From NCBI RefSeq assembly GCF_025061645.1, contig NZ_JANYMP010000005.1, forward strand, positions 436,868-500,867: DNA of 64,000 nt. Reading direction: 5' to 3'. The notes below the pieces were generated by a model. It did not search any database, was not told the DNA's origin, and worked only from the letters and a program-made list of their open reading frames with translations. The stretch is from Umezawaea endophytica (GTDB taxonomy: Bacteria; Actinomycetota; Actinomycetes; Mycobacteriales; Pseudonocardiaceae). Position 1 is the stretch's first letter. The number at the start of each line of letters is the position of its first letter. The position numbers and the translations under genes were made by a program. Of the stretch, positions 26,045 through 34,391 are shown piece after piece.

Positions 26045-27442
26045 CCGACCCCAGCCCGTCCCCTACCGCCCCGGAGCGAGCACCCGTGGCCCGTGAGTCG
26101 AAACCCACCCGTCCCCGCCGGCGGTGGCTGCGCTGGACGGCGCTGACCACCGTCGCGACCGCGGTCGTCACCGGATCCGCGTTCGGCGTCCTCTACCTCC
26201 AGGCCAGGACGGACACCGTCGGCCGGGTGAGCTTCGACCACCGGCTCGCGATCCCGCCACTGGCCGAGTCCACTGAGGACGCTTCCGGGACCAGGGTCTT
26301 CGACCTCGACGTCCGCGCCGGTGAGACGCGGTTCCTCGAAGGACCCGCGACCAGGACGTGGGGGATCAATGGGACCTACCTCGGGCCCACGATCCGCGCC
26401 GCACGGGGCGAGAAGGTGGCCATGGCGGTCCACAACAACCTCCCGGAGGCCACGTCGCTGCACTGGCACGGCATGCACCTGCCCGCCAACATGGACGGCG
26501 GACCGCACCAGGTCGTCGAACCCGGCACCACCTGGAGTCCTCAGTGGACGGTCGACCAGCCCGCCGCGACCCTCTGGTACCACCCGCACCCGCACGGGCG
26601 CACGGCCGACCACCTCCACCGCGGGCTGACCGGCATGATCATCCTCGACGACGACAACGCCGCGGGCCTCGGGCTGCCCGACGACTACGGCGTGGACGAC
26701 ATCCCGCTGATCGTGCAGGACCGGGCCTTCGACGGCGACAACCAGTTCGACGGTTCGGCCCCGTTCCTGAGCACCGGCGGCGTGTTCGGCGACGAGATCC
26801 TCGTCAACGGCACGCGCGGCCCCTACGTGGACGTCACCTCACGCCTGGTGCGCCTGCGCCTGCTCAACGCGTCGAACGCGCGGCTGTACAACTTCGGGTT
26901 CTCCGACGACCGGCAGTTCCAGCTCATCGGGACCGACGGCGGGCTCATGGCCTCGGCGTGGGGCACCAGCCGCCTGCAACTGTCCCCCGGCGAACGCGCC
27001 GAGGTCGTGGTGGCGTTCGAGCCGCGCGACACCGTCGAGCTGAGGTCGTACGCGGCCGAGTCCGGTTACGACCGGATCGGGTCACGGCTCAACGGGGCCG
27101 ACGACCGGTTCGACGTCGTCCAGTTCCGCGCCGCCGACGACCTCACGGACACCACCACCGTCCCGGCGACGCTGGGCACCGCGCCCGACGCGGCGAACGA
27201 CCCCGTCGCCACGACCACCGCCGCCGCACCTCTCGGGCTGGAAGGACACCGTCCAGCTCGACCCCGGCCGCCGGTACCGCCTGGCCATGCGGTTCAGCGA
27301 CCACACCGACCCGAACGTGCCCTACCTGCTCCACTGCCACCTCACCCTCCACGAGGACGAGGGCATGATGAGCCAGTTCGTCGTCCTGCGCGAAGGGGAG
27401 GACATCGGCCGCGTTCCCGGCACGGGCCACGAACACCCCTGA
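26041..27442 (+). pseudogene. Multicopper oxidase with internal deletion and frameshift
   Basis: The N-terminal frame (GTG 26041) gives a membrane anchor, then cupredoxin domain 1 with LHWHGMHLPANMDGG and LWYHPHPHG (type 2/3 copper ligands), and domain 2. At about 27195-27215 the frame is lost. The C-terminal piece continues one base over, as PPPPHLSGWKDTV and then LLHCHLTLHEDEGMMSQFVV, ending at TGA 27442. Normal enzymes have about 100 residues between these points, including the HPxHxH copper motif; here they are missing. The protein would lack type 1 and trinuclear ligands, so it is presumably inactive unless the gap is an assembly error. The raw N-terminal frame runs on to 27741 as non-homologous sequence. 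Confidence 0.8.
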
Positions 27443-27469
27443 CCGAACCCATCCGTCCACACCGGACGG

Positions 27470-28174
27470 TCAGGCGCCGGACCCGCCGCCCGCTTCGAAC
27501 AGCGCGACCGTCTCGGCGAGGTGCGCGCGGGTGGCCTCCACGGCGGCGTCCGCGTCGCCCGCCTCGATGGCGTCGACGAGCACCTCGTGCCGGTCGTTGG
27601 CGCGTTGCAGTTCCACGACGTCGGCGACGACCAGCAGCGCGGGTTCCAGCGAGCGGCGGAGCACCTCGTACAGCTCGACGAGCACGGAGTTGTCGGCGGC
27701 TTCCGCGGCGATGCGGTGGAAGCGCGAGTCCGCCTCGATGAACGCCGTGATGTCACCCGTCTCGGCGTGCCCCCGGCAGTCCCGCACGGCCGTGCGCAGC
27801 GCCGCGACCTGGTCGTCCGTCCGCCGCAGCGGCGCCGTCCTGGCCACCAAGACCTCCAGCGCGGCCCGCACCTCGAACACCTCGGGCACCCTCGCGGCAG
27901 CGAGGCGGGAGGCGAGGTCGGCCTCGTGCGGCTGCCTGACGTAGGTGCCGCTGCCCTGCTTGATGTCCAGGACGCCCGCGTGCGCCAGCACCCGGATCGC
28001 CTCGCGCAGCGTGGACCTCCCGACGCCGAGCCGCCGGGCCAGGTTCGGCTCGCTCGGCAGCCGGTCACCCGCCCGCAGCCCCTCACCGCTGATCAGCTCG
28101 CGCACGCTGGCGATGACCTGGTCGACGAGGGGCTTGCGCTGCGGCGGCGTCGACGGCCGCCACTCCTCGATCAT
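27470..28174 (-). CDS. GntR-family regulator, FadR/FCD subfamily
   Basis: 234 residues. The winged helix-turn-helix (LPSEPNLARRLGVGRSTLREAIRVL) is followed by GTYVRQP and an all-helical FCD ligand domain with the metal-binding pattern (EADSRFHRIAAEAADN and later histidines). It is divergent from the RidA/aldolase/esterase operon at 28286 and likely represses it. Such regulators often respond to oxoacids or sugar acids. Confidence 0.9.
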   Translation of the reverse strand: MIEEWRPSTPPQRKPLVDQVIASVRELISGEGLRAGDRLPSEPNLARRLGVGRSTLREAIRVLAHAGVLDIKQGSGTYVRQPHEADLASRLAAARVPEVFEVRAALEVLVARTAPLRRTDDQVAALRTAVRDCRGHAETGDITAFIEADSRFHRIAAEAADNSVLVELYEVLRRSLEPALLVVADVVELQRANDRHEVLVDAIEAGDADAAVEATRAHLAETVALFEAGGGSGA

Positions 28175-28225
28175 GGCGCCAGGTTACGGCAGCGGCGCCG
28201 CGTCCCCCGCCGATGACACCGGCCA

Positions 28226-28285
28226 TTGACAAGCCCTCCGCCAAGTTGTCTGATGACCTGACGATTTTACCCGCGAGGAGGTCCC
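28226..28285 (+). promoter_or_regulatory. Control region of the GntR/RidA divergon
   Basis: The 111-bp gap holds a consensus -35 TTGACA (28226-28231), a candidate GntR site TTGTCTGATGAC (28246-28257) where the -10 should be, and GCGAGGAGGT just before ATG 28286. The assignment is tentative. Confidence 0.4.
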
Positions 28286-28729
28286 ATGGCCGTCCACCGA
28301 CTGAACCCCCCGACACTCGCCACCCCCGTGATGAACCTGTACTCGCAGGTCACCACCTCCGCGCCGGGCGACCGCCTGGTGGCCATCGCGGGCCAGGTCG
28401 CCCTCGACACCGACGGCGCGCTCGTCGGCGCGGGCGACCTCGCCGCCCAGGCCGAGCAGGCGTTCCGCAACCTGCGAGCAGCCCTCGAAGCGGCGGGCGG
28501 CACACCGGCGGACCTGCTCAAGTACACGATCCACGTCGTCGACTCGACGCCCGACCTCATCCAGCCCGTTTTCGACGCCATGGCGCGGGCCTTCGGCGAG
28601 GTCCCGCTCGCCGCCAGCACCTGGATCGGCGTCGCCGCGCTCGGCCTGCCCGAGTGGCTGATCGAGGTCGACGGCCTCGCGGCCATCGGACCTGACCCCA
28701 GTCCCACGACCCGGAGGACGACACCATGA
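28286..28729 (+). CDS. RidA/YjgF/UK114-family protein
   Basis: 147 residues. The RidA fold is clear: VAIAGQVALDTDGALVGAGD, then AFRNLRAALEAAGGTPADLLKYTIHVVD. Canonical imine deaminases carry an Arg just before the LP...VEIEA strand (Arg105 in the archetype); here the stretch reads GVAALGLPEWLIEVDG with no Arg at that place, so it may be a divergent member that acts on another intermediate. It is first in a unit with the class II aldolase-like gene (ATGA overlap). Confidence 0.85.
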   Translation: MAVHRLNPPTLATPVMNLYSQVTTSAPGDRLVAIAGQVALDTDGALVGAGDLAAQAEQAFRNLRAALEAAGGTPADLLKYTIHVVDSTPDLIQPVFDAMARAFGEVPLAASTWIGVAALGLPEWLIEVDGLAAIGPDPSPTTRRTTP

Positions 28730-29490
28730 CAGCGTTGGGCATCCCCGCCGCACCGACCTTCGACTCCGTCGAGGACGAGCGCAGGCACCGCAAGCAGCAG
28801 CTCGCCGCGGCGCTGCGCGTGTTCGGCAGGCTCGGCTACGACGAGGGCGTCGCCGGGCACATCACGGTCCGCGACCCGGAGGACCCCCAGAAGTTCTGGG
28901 TCAACCCGTTCGGGGTCTCCTTCGGCCGGATCAGCGTGAAGGACCTCGTGCTGGTCGACGGTGACGGCGAGGTCGTCGAGGGCTCCCGCTCGGTCAACCG
29001 CGGCGCCTTCGTCATCCACTCCGCCATCCACGACCTCCGCCCGGACGTGGTCTCGGCGGCGCACGCCCACTCGATCCACGGCCGCGCGCTCGCCGCGCTG
29101 GGGACGCCGCTGCGCCCCGTCGTGCAGGAGGCCTGCGCCTTCTTCGAGGACCAGGGCGTCTACCGCGACTACAACGGTCTCGCGCTGGAGGTGGACGAGG
29201 GCAGGCGGATGGCCGAGGCGCTCGGCCCGCACCGGGCGGTCGTGATGCAGAACCACGGCGTGATCACCGTGGGCGGCAGCGTCGAGGAGGCGGCCTACTG
29301 GTTCGTCAGCTTCGACCGGGCGGCGCAGGTGCAGTTGATCGCCGAGGCCGCCGGTACCCCGGCCTACCTCGACACCGACGCCGCCCGCGTCGCGCACTCC
29401 CAGTTCGGCAGCCCGACACTGGCCAGGTTCAGCTTCCGGATCCTCTTCGACGACATCGTGCACGCCCAGCCCGACCTGCTGGACGAGTGA
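28726..29490 (+). CDS. Class II aldolase/adducin-like protein
   Basis: 254 residues. The metal-binding HAHSIHG and the later MQNHGVIT histidine match the zinc site of fuculose-phosphate aldolase. The catalytic Glu of the true aldolases (PSSE) is replaced in NRGAFVIHSAIHD, as in the adducin-like branch that includes decarboxylases and isomerases. It overlaps the RidA stop by 4 nt and precedes an esterase-like gene. It probably acts on a hydroxy-oxo acid in the GntR-controlled route. Confidence 0.85.
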   Translation: MTALGIPAAPTFDSVEDERRHRKQQLAAALRVFGRLGYDEGVAGHITVRDPEDPQKFWVNPFGVSFGRISVKDLVLVDGDGEVVEGSRSVNRGAFVIHSAIHDLRPDVVSAAHAHSIHGRALAALGTPLRPVVQEACAFFEDQGVYRDYNGLALEVDEGRRMAEALGPHRAVVMQNHGVITVGGSVEEAAYWFVSFDRAAQVQLIAEAAGTPAYLDTDAARVAHSQFGSPTLARFSFRILFDDIVHAQPDLLDE

Positions 29491-29532
29491 CCCGACCACC
29501 ACACCCGGACGACCGTCCGATCGGAGGAACGA

Positions 29533-30228
29533 ATGACCACTTTCGTGCTCGTGCACGGCTCGTGGGCAGGCGGCTGGAACTGGGCGCGGCTCCGGCCGCT
29601 GCTGGAGGCCGAGGGGCACCGGGTCCTGTGCCCGACCCTGTCCGGCCTCGCCGACCGCGGCCACCTCGCGGGTGACCACATAGGACTGTCCACCCACATC
29701 GAGGACATCACCCGGCTGCTGCGGTGGGAGGACCTCGACGAGGTCGTCCTGGTCGGGCACAGCTACGGCGGCATGGTCGTCACCGGCGTGCTCGGCGCCG
29801 TGCCCGAGCGGATCGCGCACATCGTCTACATCGACGCGTTCCGACCGGAACCGGGCCAGTCCGCGTTCGACGCCCTGCCCGTGCTGCCGGACCTGTTCGG
29901 CGAGCCACCGGCCGAGCACCCGTGGGGCTGGTCGCCGGTCGACCTGACCATGCTGGGCATCACCGACCCCGCCGAACTGGAGTGGATGGCGGCCAAGTGC
30001 ACCCCGATGCCGACCAGGACGCACCGGGAACCACTGCCCCGTCCCGACCACGACGCCTCCGGGGTGCCGGTGACCTACGTCCACGCCGCGGCGGCGGCCT
30101 TCTTCACCGAGACGGCCCAGAAGGCCGCCGCCGCCGGAGCCACCGTCGTGACCTGGCCGGACGCCGCCCACTACCCCCACGTCCAACACCCCCAGCGCAC
30201 AGCGCGCCTGCTGCTGGACCTCTGCTGA
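29533..30228 (+). CDS. Alpha/beta hydrolase, small esterase (methylesterase-like)
   Basis: 231 residues. FVLVHGSWAGGWNW forms the oxyanion side, VLVGHSYGGMVV is the nucleophile elbow, and the C-terminal DAAHYPHVQHP provides the His. The size and HGSWAGGW pattern match plant-type methylesterase/hydroxynitrile-lyase relatives common in actinobacteria. CGGAGGAACGA lies before the ATG. It is third in the GntR-controlled unit and may free an acid from its ester. Confidence 0.85.
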   Translation: MTTFVLVHGSWAGGWNWARLRPLLEAEGHRVLCPTLSGLADRGHLAGDHIGLSTHIEDITRLLRWEDLDEVVLVGHSYGGMVVTGVLGAVPERIAHIVYIDAFRPEPGQSAFDALPVLPDLFGEPPAEHPWGWSPVDLTMLGITDPAELEWMAAKCTPMPTRTHREPLPRPDHDASGVPVTYVHAAAAAFFTETAQKAAAAGATVVTWPDAAHYPHVQHPQRTARLLLDLC

Positions 30229-30231
30229 CCG

Positions 30232-30263
30232 CGCGCCCGAGCCCGGTGGCGGGCTCGGGCGCG
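30232..30263. terminator. Bidirectional terminator
   Basis: A perfect 14-bp stem (CGCGCCCGAGCCCG at 30232-30245, CGGGCTCGGGCGCG at 30250-30263) with a 4-nt loop sits between convergent stops at 30228 and 30268. Confidence 0.85.
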
Positions 30264-30267
30264 TTCG

Positions 30268-31464
30268 TCACAGCACCGCCAAACCGGGCTGGGACAACAG
30301 GTCCGCGGTGTGGGCCAGCAGTTCCGAGCCGCCCTGCCCGTCCATCACGCGGTGGTCGAAGGACAGGGCGAGCTGGAGGACCGACCGGGGCGCGATCCGC
30401 TCCCCCGACTCGTCCTCGACCACCCACGGCCTCCGGCGGATCGCGCCGACGGCGAGGATCGCGGTCTCACCGGGGTTGAGGATGGGGGTGCCGGTGTCGA
30501 CCCCGAAGACGCCGACGTTGGTGACGGTCGTCGTCCCGCCCGCCATCGCCTCGGGCGTGGTCCGGCCCGCACGGGCGGTGGCCGCCAGGTCGTTGATCGC
30601 GGTGGCGAGGTCGAGCAGCCCCAACAGGTGGGCGTCCTTGATGTTCGGGACGACCAGGCCGCGCGGGGTGGCCGCGGCGATGCCGAGGTTGACCCCGGCG
30701 GGCACCACGATCTCCTGCGCCGCGTCGTCCCACCGGGCGGTCGCCATCGGGGTGCGGGCCAGTGCCCGCAGGTAGGCCATCGCCACGAAGGCGAGCGGGG
30801 TCAGCTTCACTCCCCGGAACTCGCGGCGGCGCTGCACGACGTCGCGCAGCTCCAGCGTCGGCGTGACGTCGACGGTGACGAACTCGGTCACGTGCGGCGC
30901 GGTGAACGCGGACGCCACCACCGCCGCCGCGGTGTGCTTGCGGACGCCCTTGATCGGGATGCGGGTCCCCGCGCCGCGAACCGGGGCGTCCCCCTCCGCC
31001 GCCTTGAGCACGTCGGCGCGCACGACGACGCCGTCCGGGCCGCTCGGCGTGACCGCGGCGAGGTCGACGCCCAGCGTCTTGGCCAGTTTGCGCACCGGAG
31101 GTTTGGCCCTCGGCCTGGTGCGCTCGACCGGGGTGTCGCCGGTGCTCGGGGTGGCACCACGACGTCGTCGCGTCGTGCCGGGCTCCTTCGCGCCGTAGCC
31201 GACCAGCAGCCTGGGCTCGTCGGTCGCGGTCCTGATCGCGATGATCGGGGCGCCGACGGGGACGGTGTCCCCTTCGGCCGCCGTCAACTCGACCACCTCG
31301 CCCGCGTGGGGCGACGGCAGTTCGACCACGGACTTGGCGGTCTCGATGTCGACGATGACCTGGTTCACCACGACGGTGTCGCCGACGGCGACGCGCCAGG
31401 CGACGATCTCGGCCTCGGCGAGGCCCTCGCCGACGTCGGGCAGCAGGAAGGTCAGGGTGGTCAC
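30268..31464 (-). CDS. bkdC: Branched-chain 2-oxoacid dehydrogenase E2 (dihydrolipoyl acyltransferase)
   Basis: 398 residues. The order is: one lipoyl domain with lipoyl-Lys K44 (DIETAKSVVEL), a linker, an E1/E3-binding domain (RKLAKTLGVDLAAVTPSGPDG), a second linker and the catalytic domain ending with H371 and D375 in SFDHRVMDGQGG. It forms the core that takes the acyl group from E1 to CoA. It is third in the operon after E1-alpha and E1-beta (28-nt gap). No E3 is encoded here; a housekeeping dihydrolipoamide dehydrogenase would serve. The branched-chain assignment rests on the divergent Lrp gene and the split E1. Confidence 0.88.
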   Translation of the reverse strand: MTTLTFLLPDVGEGLAEAEIVAWRVAVGDTVVVNQVIVDIETAKSVVELPSPHAGEVVELTAAEGDTVPVGAPIIAIRTATDEPRLLVGYGAKEPGTTRRRRGATPSTGDTPVERTRPRAKPPVRKLAKTLGVDLAAVTPSGPDGVVVRADVLKAAEGDAPVRGAGTRIPIKGVRKHTAAAVVASAFTAPHVTEFVTVDVTPTLELRDVVQRRREFRGVKLTPLAFVAMAYLRALARTPMATARWDDAAQEIVVPAGVNLGIAAATPRGLVVPNIKDAHLLGLLDLATAINDLAATARAGRTTPEAMAGGTTTVTNVGVFGVDTGTPILNPGETAILAVGAIRRRPWVVEDESGERIAPRSVLQLALSFDHRVMDGQGGSELLAHTADLLSQPGLAVL

Positions 31465-31495
31465 GGTGGTCTGCTCCTCGGAGGTGGCGCGGCGG

Positions 31496-32467
31496 TCAGT
31501 GCTTCAGGCTCGCGTCGCAGGCCTCCAGCAGGCGGTCGACGTTGGGCAGCCAGTCCTCCTCCAGCCTGCTGGCGGGATAGGGCGTGTCGTACCCGGTGAC
31601 CCGCAGGACGGGTGCCTCCAGGTCGTAGAACGCCCGCGCCTGCACCCGTGCGGCGAGTTCACCGCCGATGCCGCCGGTCTGGGACGCCTCGTGCGCGATC
31701 ACGAGCCTCCCGGTGCGGCGCACCGACTCCACGACCGTGTCGTCGTCGATCGGCGACAGCGACCGCAGGTCGACGACCTCGACCTGCCTGCCCTCCTCGG
31801 CCAGCACGGCCGCGGCCTTGAGCGCGACGGGCACGAGGGCGCCGTAGGTGACCAGGGTCAGGGCGTCGCCGGGCCGGACGACGCGGGCGCGGTCCATCCC
31901 GACAGCCGGGGCCTCCGGGTCGACCTCGCCCTTGGACCAGTAGGAGCGCTTGGGCTCCAGGAAGATCACCGGGTCGTCGCACCGGATCGCCTGCCCCAGC
32001 AGGTCGTAGGCGTCCTGGGAGGTGGAGGGGCACAGGACGCGCAGCCCCGGCGTGTGGGCGAAGTAGGCCTCGGGGGACTCGCTGTGGTGCTCGATGGCCC
32101 CGATGCCGCCGCCGACCGGGATGCGGATGACGACGGGCAGGCTGATCCTGCCCTCTGACCGGTGCCGGTACTTGGCGAGCTGGGTGGTGATCTGGTTCAT
32201 CGCGGGGAAGACGAAGCCGTCGAACTGGATCTCGCACACCGGCCGGTACCCCGCCATGGCGAGCCCGATCGCGCTCCCCACGATGCCCGCCTCACCGAGC
32301 GGCGACGTGACCACGCGCTCGTCGCTGAAGTCCTCCCGCAACCCGTCGGTCACCCGGAACACGCCGCCGAGCCGACCGATGTCCTCACCGATCAGCACCA
32401 CCTTCGGGTCCTCCTCCAGGCAGGCGCGGAGTCCCGCGTTGAGCGCGTGGGCCATGGCGGTGCTCAC
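31496..32467 (-). CDS. bkdB: Branched-chain 2-oxoacid dehydrogenase E1 beta subunit
   Basis: 323 residues from GTG 32467, which overlaps the E1-alpha stop (GTGA). VVLIGEDIGRLGGVFRVTDGL and TSPLGEAGIVGSAIGLAMAG are hallmarks of the transketolase-type beta subunit, with FDGFVFPAMNQITTQLAKYR and GGIGAIEHHSESPEAYF following. Together with E1-alpha it decarboxylates 2-oxoacids of Val, Leu and Ile to acyl groups. In actinobacteria the products also prime branched fatty acids and polyketides. Confidence 0.9.
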   Translation of the reverse strand: MSTAMAHALNAGLRACLEEDPKVVLIGEDIGRLGGVFRVTDGLREDFSDERVVTSPLGEAGIVGSAIGLAMAGYRPVCEIQFDGFVFPAMNQITTQLAKYRHRSEGRISLPVVIRIPVGGGIGAIEHHSESPEAYFAHTPGLRVLCPSTSQDAYDLLGQAIRCDDPVIFLEPKRSYWSKGEVDPEAPAVGMDRARVVRPGDALTLVTYGALVPVALKAAAVLAEEGRQVEVVDLRSLSPIDDDTVVESVRRTGRLVIAHEASQTGGIGGELAARVQARAFYDLEAPVLRVTGYDTPYPASRLEEDWLPNVDRLLEACDASLKH

Positions 32468-33573
32468 GACCGGTCCCCCTGTCCACCGGCGACGAACGCC
32501 AGGTGCTCGTCCCGCTGGCGTTCGAGGTCGCGGGGCATGCGTTCGAGGGTGTGCAGGAACGGGTCGCCGGGGTGCGGGACGGGCAGCGCCCGGCACCCCG
32601 CGCGCAGCCGCTCGGCGAGTTCCTCCTCCTCGCGGCCGAGGTCGGCCAGGAAGTCGTTGACGCCCGGCGGTCCGGCGCCGCCGGTGAGCAGGGCGCGGAG
32701 GCGGTCGACGGGGTCGCGGGCGGCCCAGTCGTCGTTCACCGCCCCGGTGCGGTAGCGCAGGTCGTCGTCGGAGGTGGTGTGCGGGTTGCGCCGGTAGGTC
32801 ACCGCCTCGACCAGCGTCGGGCCACCGCCGGACCGGGCACGCTCCAGCGCCTCCCGCGCCACCGCGTGGCAGGCGATGACGTCGTTGCCGTCCACCCGCA
32901 CGCCGGGGAAGCCGAAACCGCTCGCCCTGGTGGCGGCGGGCACCCGGCTCTGCACGGAGAACGGCGCCGAGATGGCCCACTGGTTGTTCTGGCAGAAGAA
33001 GACCACCGGCAGGTTCTGGACCGCCGCCCAGGCGAACGCCTCGTTCGTCTCGCCCTCGCTCAGCGCGCCGTCGCCCAGGAAGGCCAGGACGGCCCGGTCG
33101 CGGTCGGGGTCGCCCGTCCCGACGTCGCCGTCCCGCACGACACCCATGGCGTAGCCGACGGCGTGCAGCGTCTGGGCGCCGATGACGAGCGTGTAGAGGT
33201 GGAAGTTGCGGTCACGCGGGTCCCAGCCGCCCAGGGTCGTCCCCCGGAACAGCCCGAGGAGCTGGACGGGGTCGACGCCCGCGCACCACGCGACGGCGTG
33301 CTCGCGGTAGGTGGGGAACACGACGTCCCGCGGCCGCAGCGCCGAACCGGCACCGACCTGCGCGCCCTCCTGCCCGAGCATCGAGGGCCACAGACCGAGT
33401 TCGCCCTGCCGTTGCAGCGCGATCGCCTCGGTGTCCACCCGGCGGGACAGCACCATGTCGCGGTAGGCCGCCCACAGGTCCAGCGCGTCGGCACCCGCGG
33501 GCACCCGGTCGTCGACCCGCAGCGTCCCGGTGGGGTCGAGGACGGACCACGGTTCGGTGGGCTCGGCTGTCAT
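32464..33573 (-). CDS. bkdA: Branched-chain 2-oxoacid dehydrogenase E1 alpha subunit
   Basis: 369 residues. The thiamine-diphosphate motif is complete: FLGDGALSEGETNEAF...LPVVFFCQNN. GQEGAQVGAGSALRPRDVVFPTYREH and the phosphorylation-loop-like YRRNPHTTSDDD stretch are typical of alpha subunits. It leads the operon and diverges from the Lrp-type regulator at 33738 across a 164-bp region with an inverted repeat (33627-33652). Confidence 0.9.
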   Translation of the reverse strand: MTAEPTEPWSVLDPTGTLRVDDRVPAGADALDLWAAYRDMVLSRRVDTEAIALQRQGELGLWPSMLGQEGAQVGAGSALRPRDVVFPTYREHAVAWCAGVDPVQLLGLFRGTTLGGWDPRDRNFHLYTLVIGAQTLHAVGYAMGVVRDGDVGTGDPDRDRAVLAFLGDGALSEGETNEAFAWAAVQNLPVVFFCQNNQWAISAPFSVQSRVPAATRASGFGFPGVRVDGNDVIACHAVAREALERARSGGGPTLVEAVTYRRNPHTTSDDDLRYRTGAVNDDWAARDPVDRLRALLTGGAGPPGVNDFLADLGREEEELAERLRAGCRALPVPHPGDPFLHTLERMPRDLERQRDEHLAFVAGGQGDRS

Positions 33574-33626
33574 CGCGCTCCTCGGATCGGCTGCTCGGCG
33601 AAACCTTCACCAGCGCAGCGTTCCCG

Positions 33627-33652
33627 GCGCAATCGATAGGAGCGGGTTGCGC
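33627..33652. promoter_or_regulatory. Candidate Lrp-type site between bkdA and its regulator
   Basis: GCGCAA (33627-33632) and TTGCGC (33647-33652) form an inverted repeat with a 14-bp centre; a third TTGCGC occurs at 33702-33707. Lrp-family octamers bind several spaced weak sites, so this is a fair candidate. Confidence 0.45.
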
Positions 33653-33737
33653 GTGATTCGCGTACTCTTTTCCCACCGGAGCGAGTCGACGAGCAACTAT
33701 CTTGCGCCGGACGCTCGAACTGTGCGGAAGGGGTGTC

Positions 33738-34178
33738 GTGGACGCGATCGACCAGGAGATCCTCGACCTGCTGCGCGCCAACGCGCGCATGCCGGTCAGC
33801 GAGATCGCCAGGCGGGTCGGCCTCTCCGGCGCCCCGGTGGCCAGGCGCATCGAACGCCTGGAGAACGACGGCGTCATCCGGGGCTACGTCGCGATCATCG
33901 ACGACACGGCGGGCGGAGGACTTGACGCCTTCACCGAGATCCGGCTGACCGGGGGGACCGACACCCGCGAGCTGGAGGAGATAGCCCGGAGGGTCCCGGA
34001 GGTCCGGCAGTACTTCACCATCGCGGGCGACCCCGACGGCCTCGTCCGCTTCCGCGTCCGGAACGTCGACCACCTCCAGCAGGTGGTGAACGCGATCCGC
34101 AGCACCAAGATCGTCGCGGGCACCAAGACGCTCATCGTGATGTCGAGCTGGGACAGGGCGCACGAACCCGAGCAGTGA
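33738..34178 (+). CDS. bkdR: Lrp/AsnC-family regulator, probably BkdR-like
   Basis: 146 residues from GTG 33738 (AAGGGG 7 nt upstream; an earlier in-frame start at 33702 lacks such a site). The N-terminal helix-turn-helix is DQEILDLLRANARMPVSEIARRVGLSGAPVARRI, followed by the RAM effector domain (FTEIRLTGG...FTIAGDPDGLVRFRV). It is divergent from the bkd operon. Lrp-type BkdR proteins regulate branched-chain dehydrogenase operons in pseudomonads and streptomycetes; the effector would be a branched amino acid or oxoacid. Confidence 0.88.
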   Translation: MDAIDQEILDLLRANARMPVSEIARRVGLSGAPVARRIERLENDGVIRGYVAIIDDTAGGGLDAFTEIRLTGGTDTRELEEIARRVPEVRQYFTIAGDPDGLVRFRVRNVDHLQQVVNAIRSTKIVAGTKTLIVMSSWDRAHEPEQ

Positions 34179-34391
34179 TGCGACATCGGCCTTCGAAGTG
34201 ACCTGAGTGGACTGTCCTCACAGGACGTTCGACGATGGGTGGCCAGGAGTGGCCTGAGCCCCTTCGACCTTCTGCTCCAGCAGATCCGGGTGGGTCCACC
34301 CCCACCCCGAAGCGGGTCTGGACGGATGGTGCCACCGGTTGGGCCGCTCCTAGCGTCTTCACCACACATCGACGCGCAGTTCGGAGAAGGC

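Noticed and set aside
27453..27469. CCGTCC/GGACGG hairpin between the oxidase remnant and the GntR gene as a terminator
   Set aside because: The stem is only 6 bp, too weak to claim.
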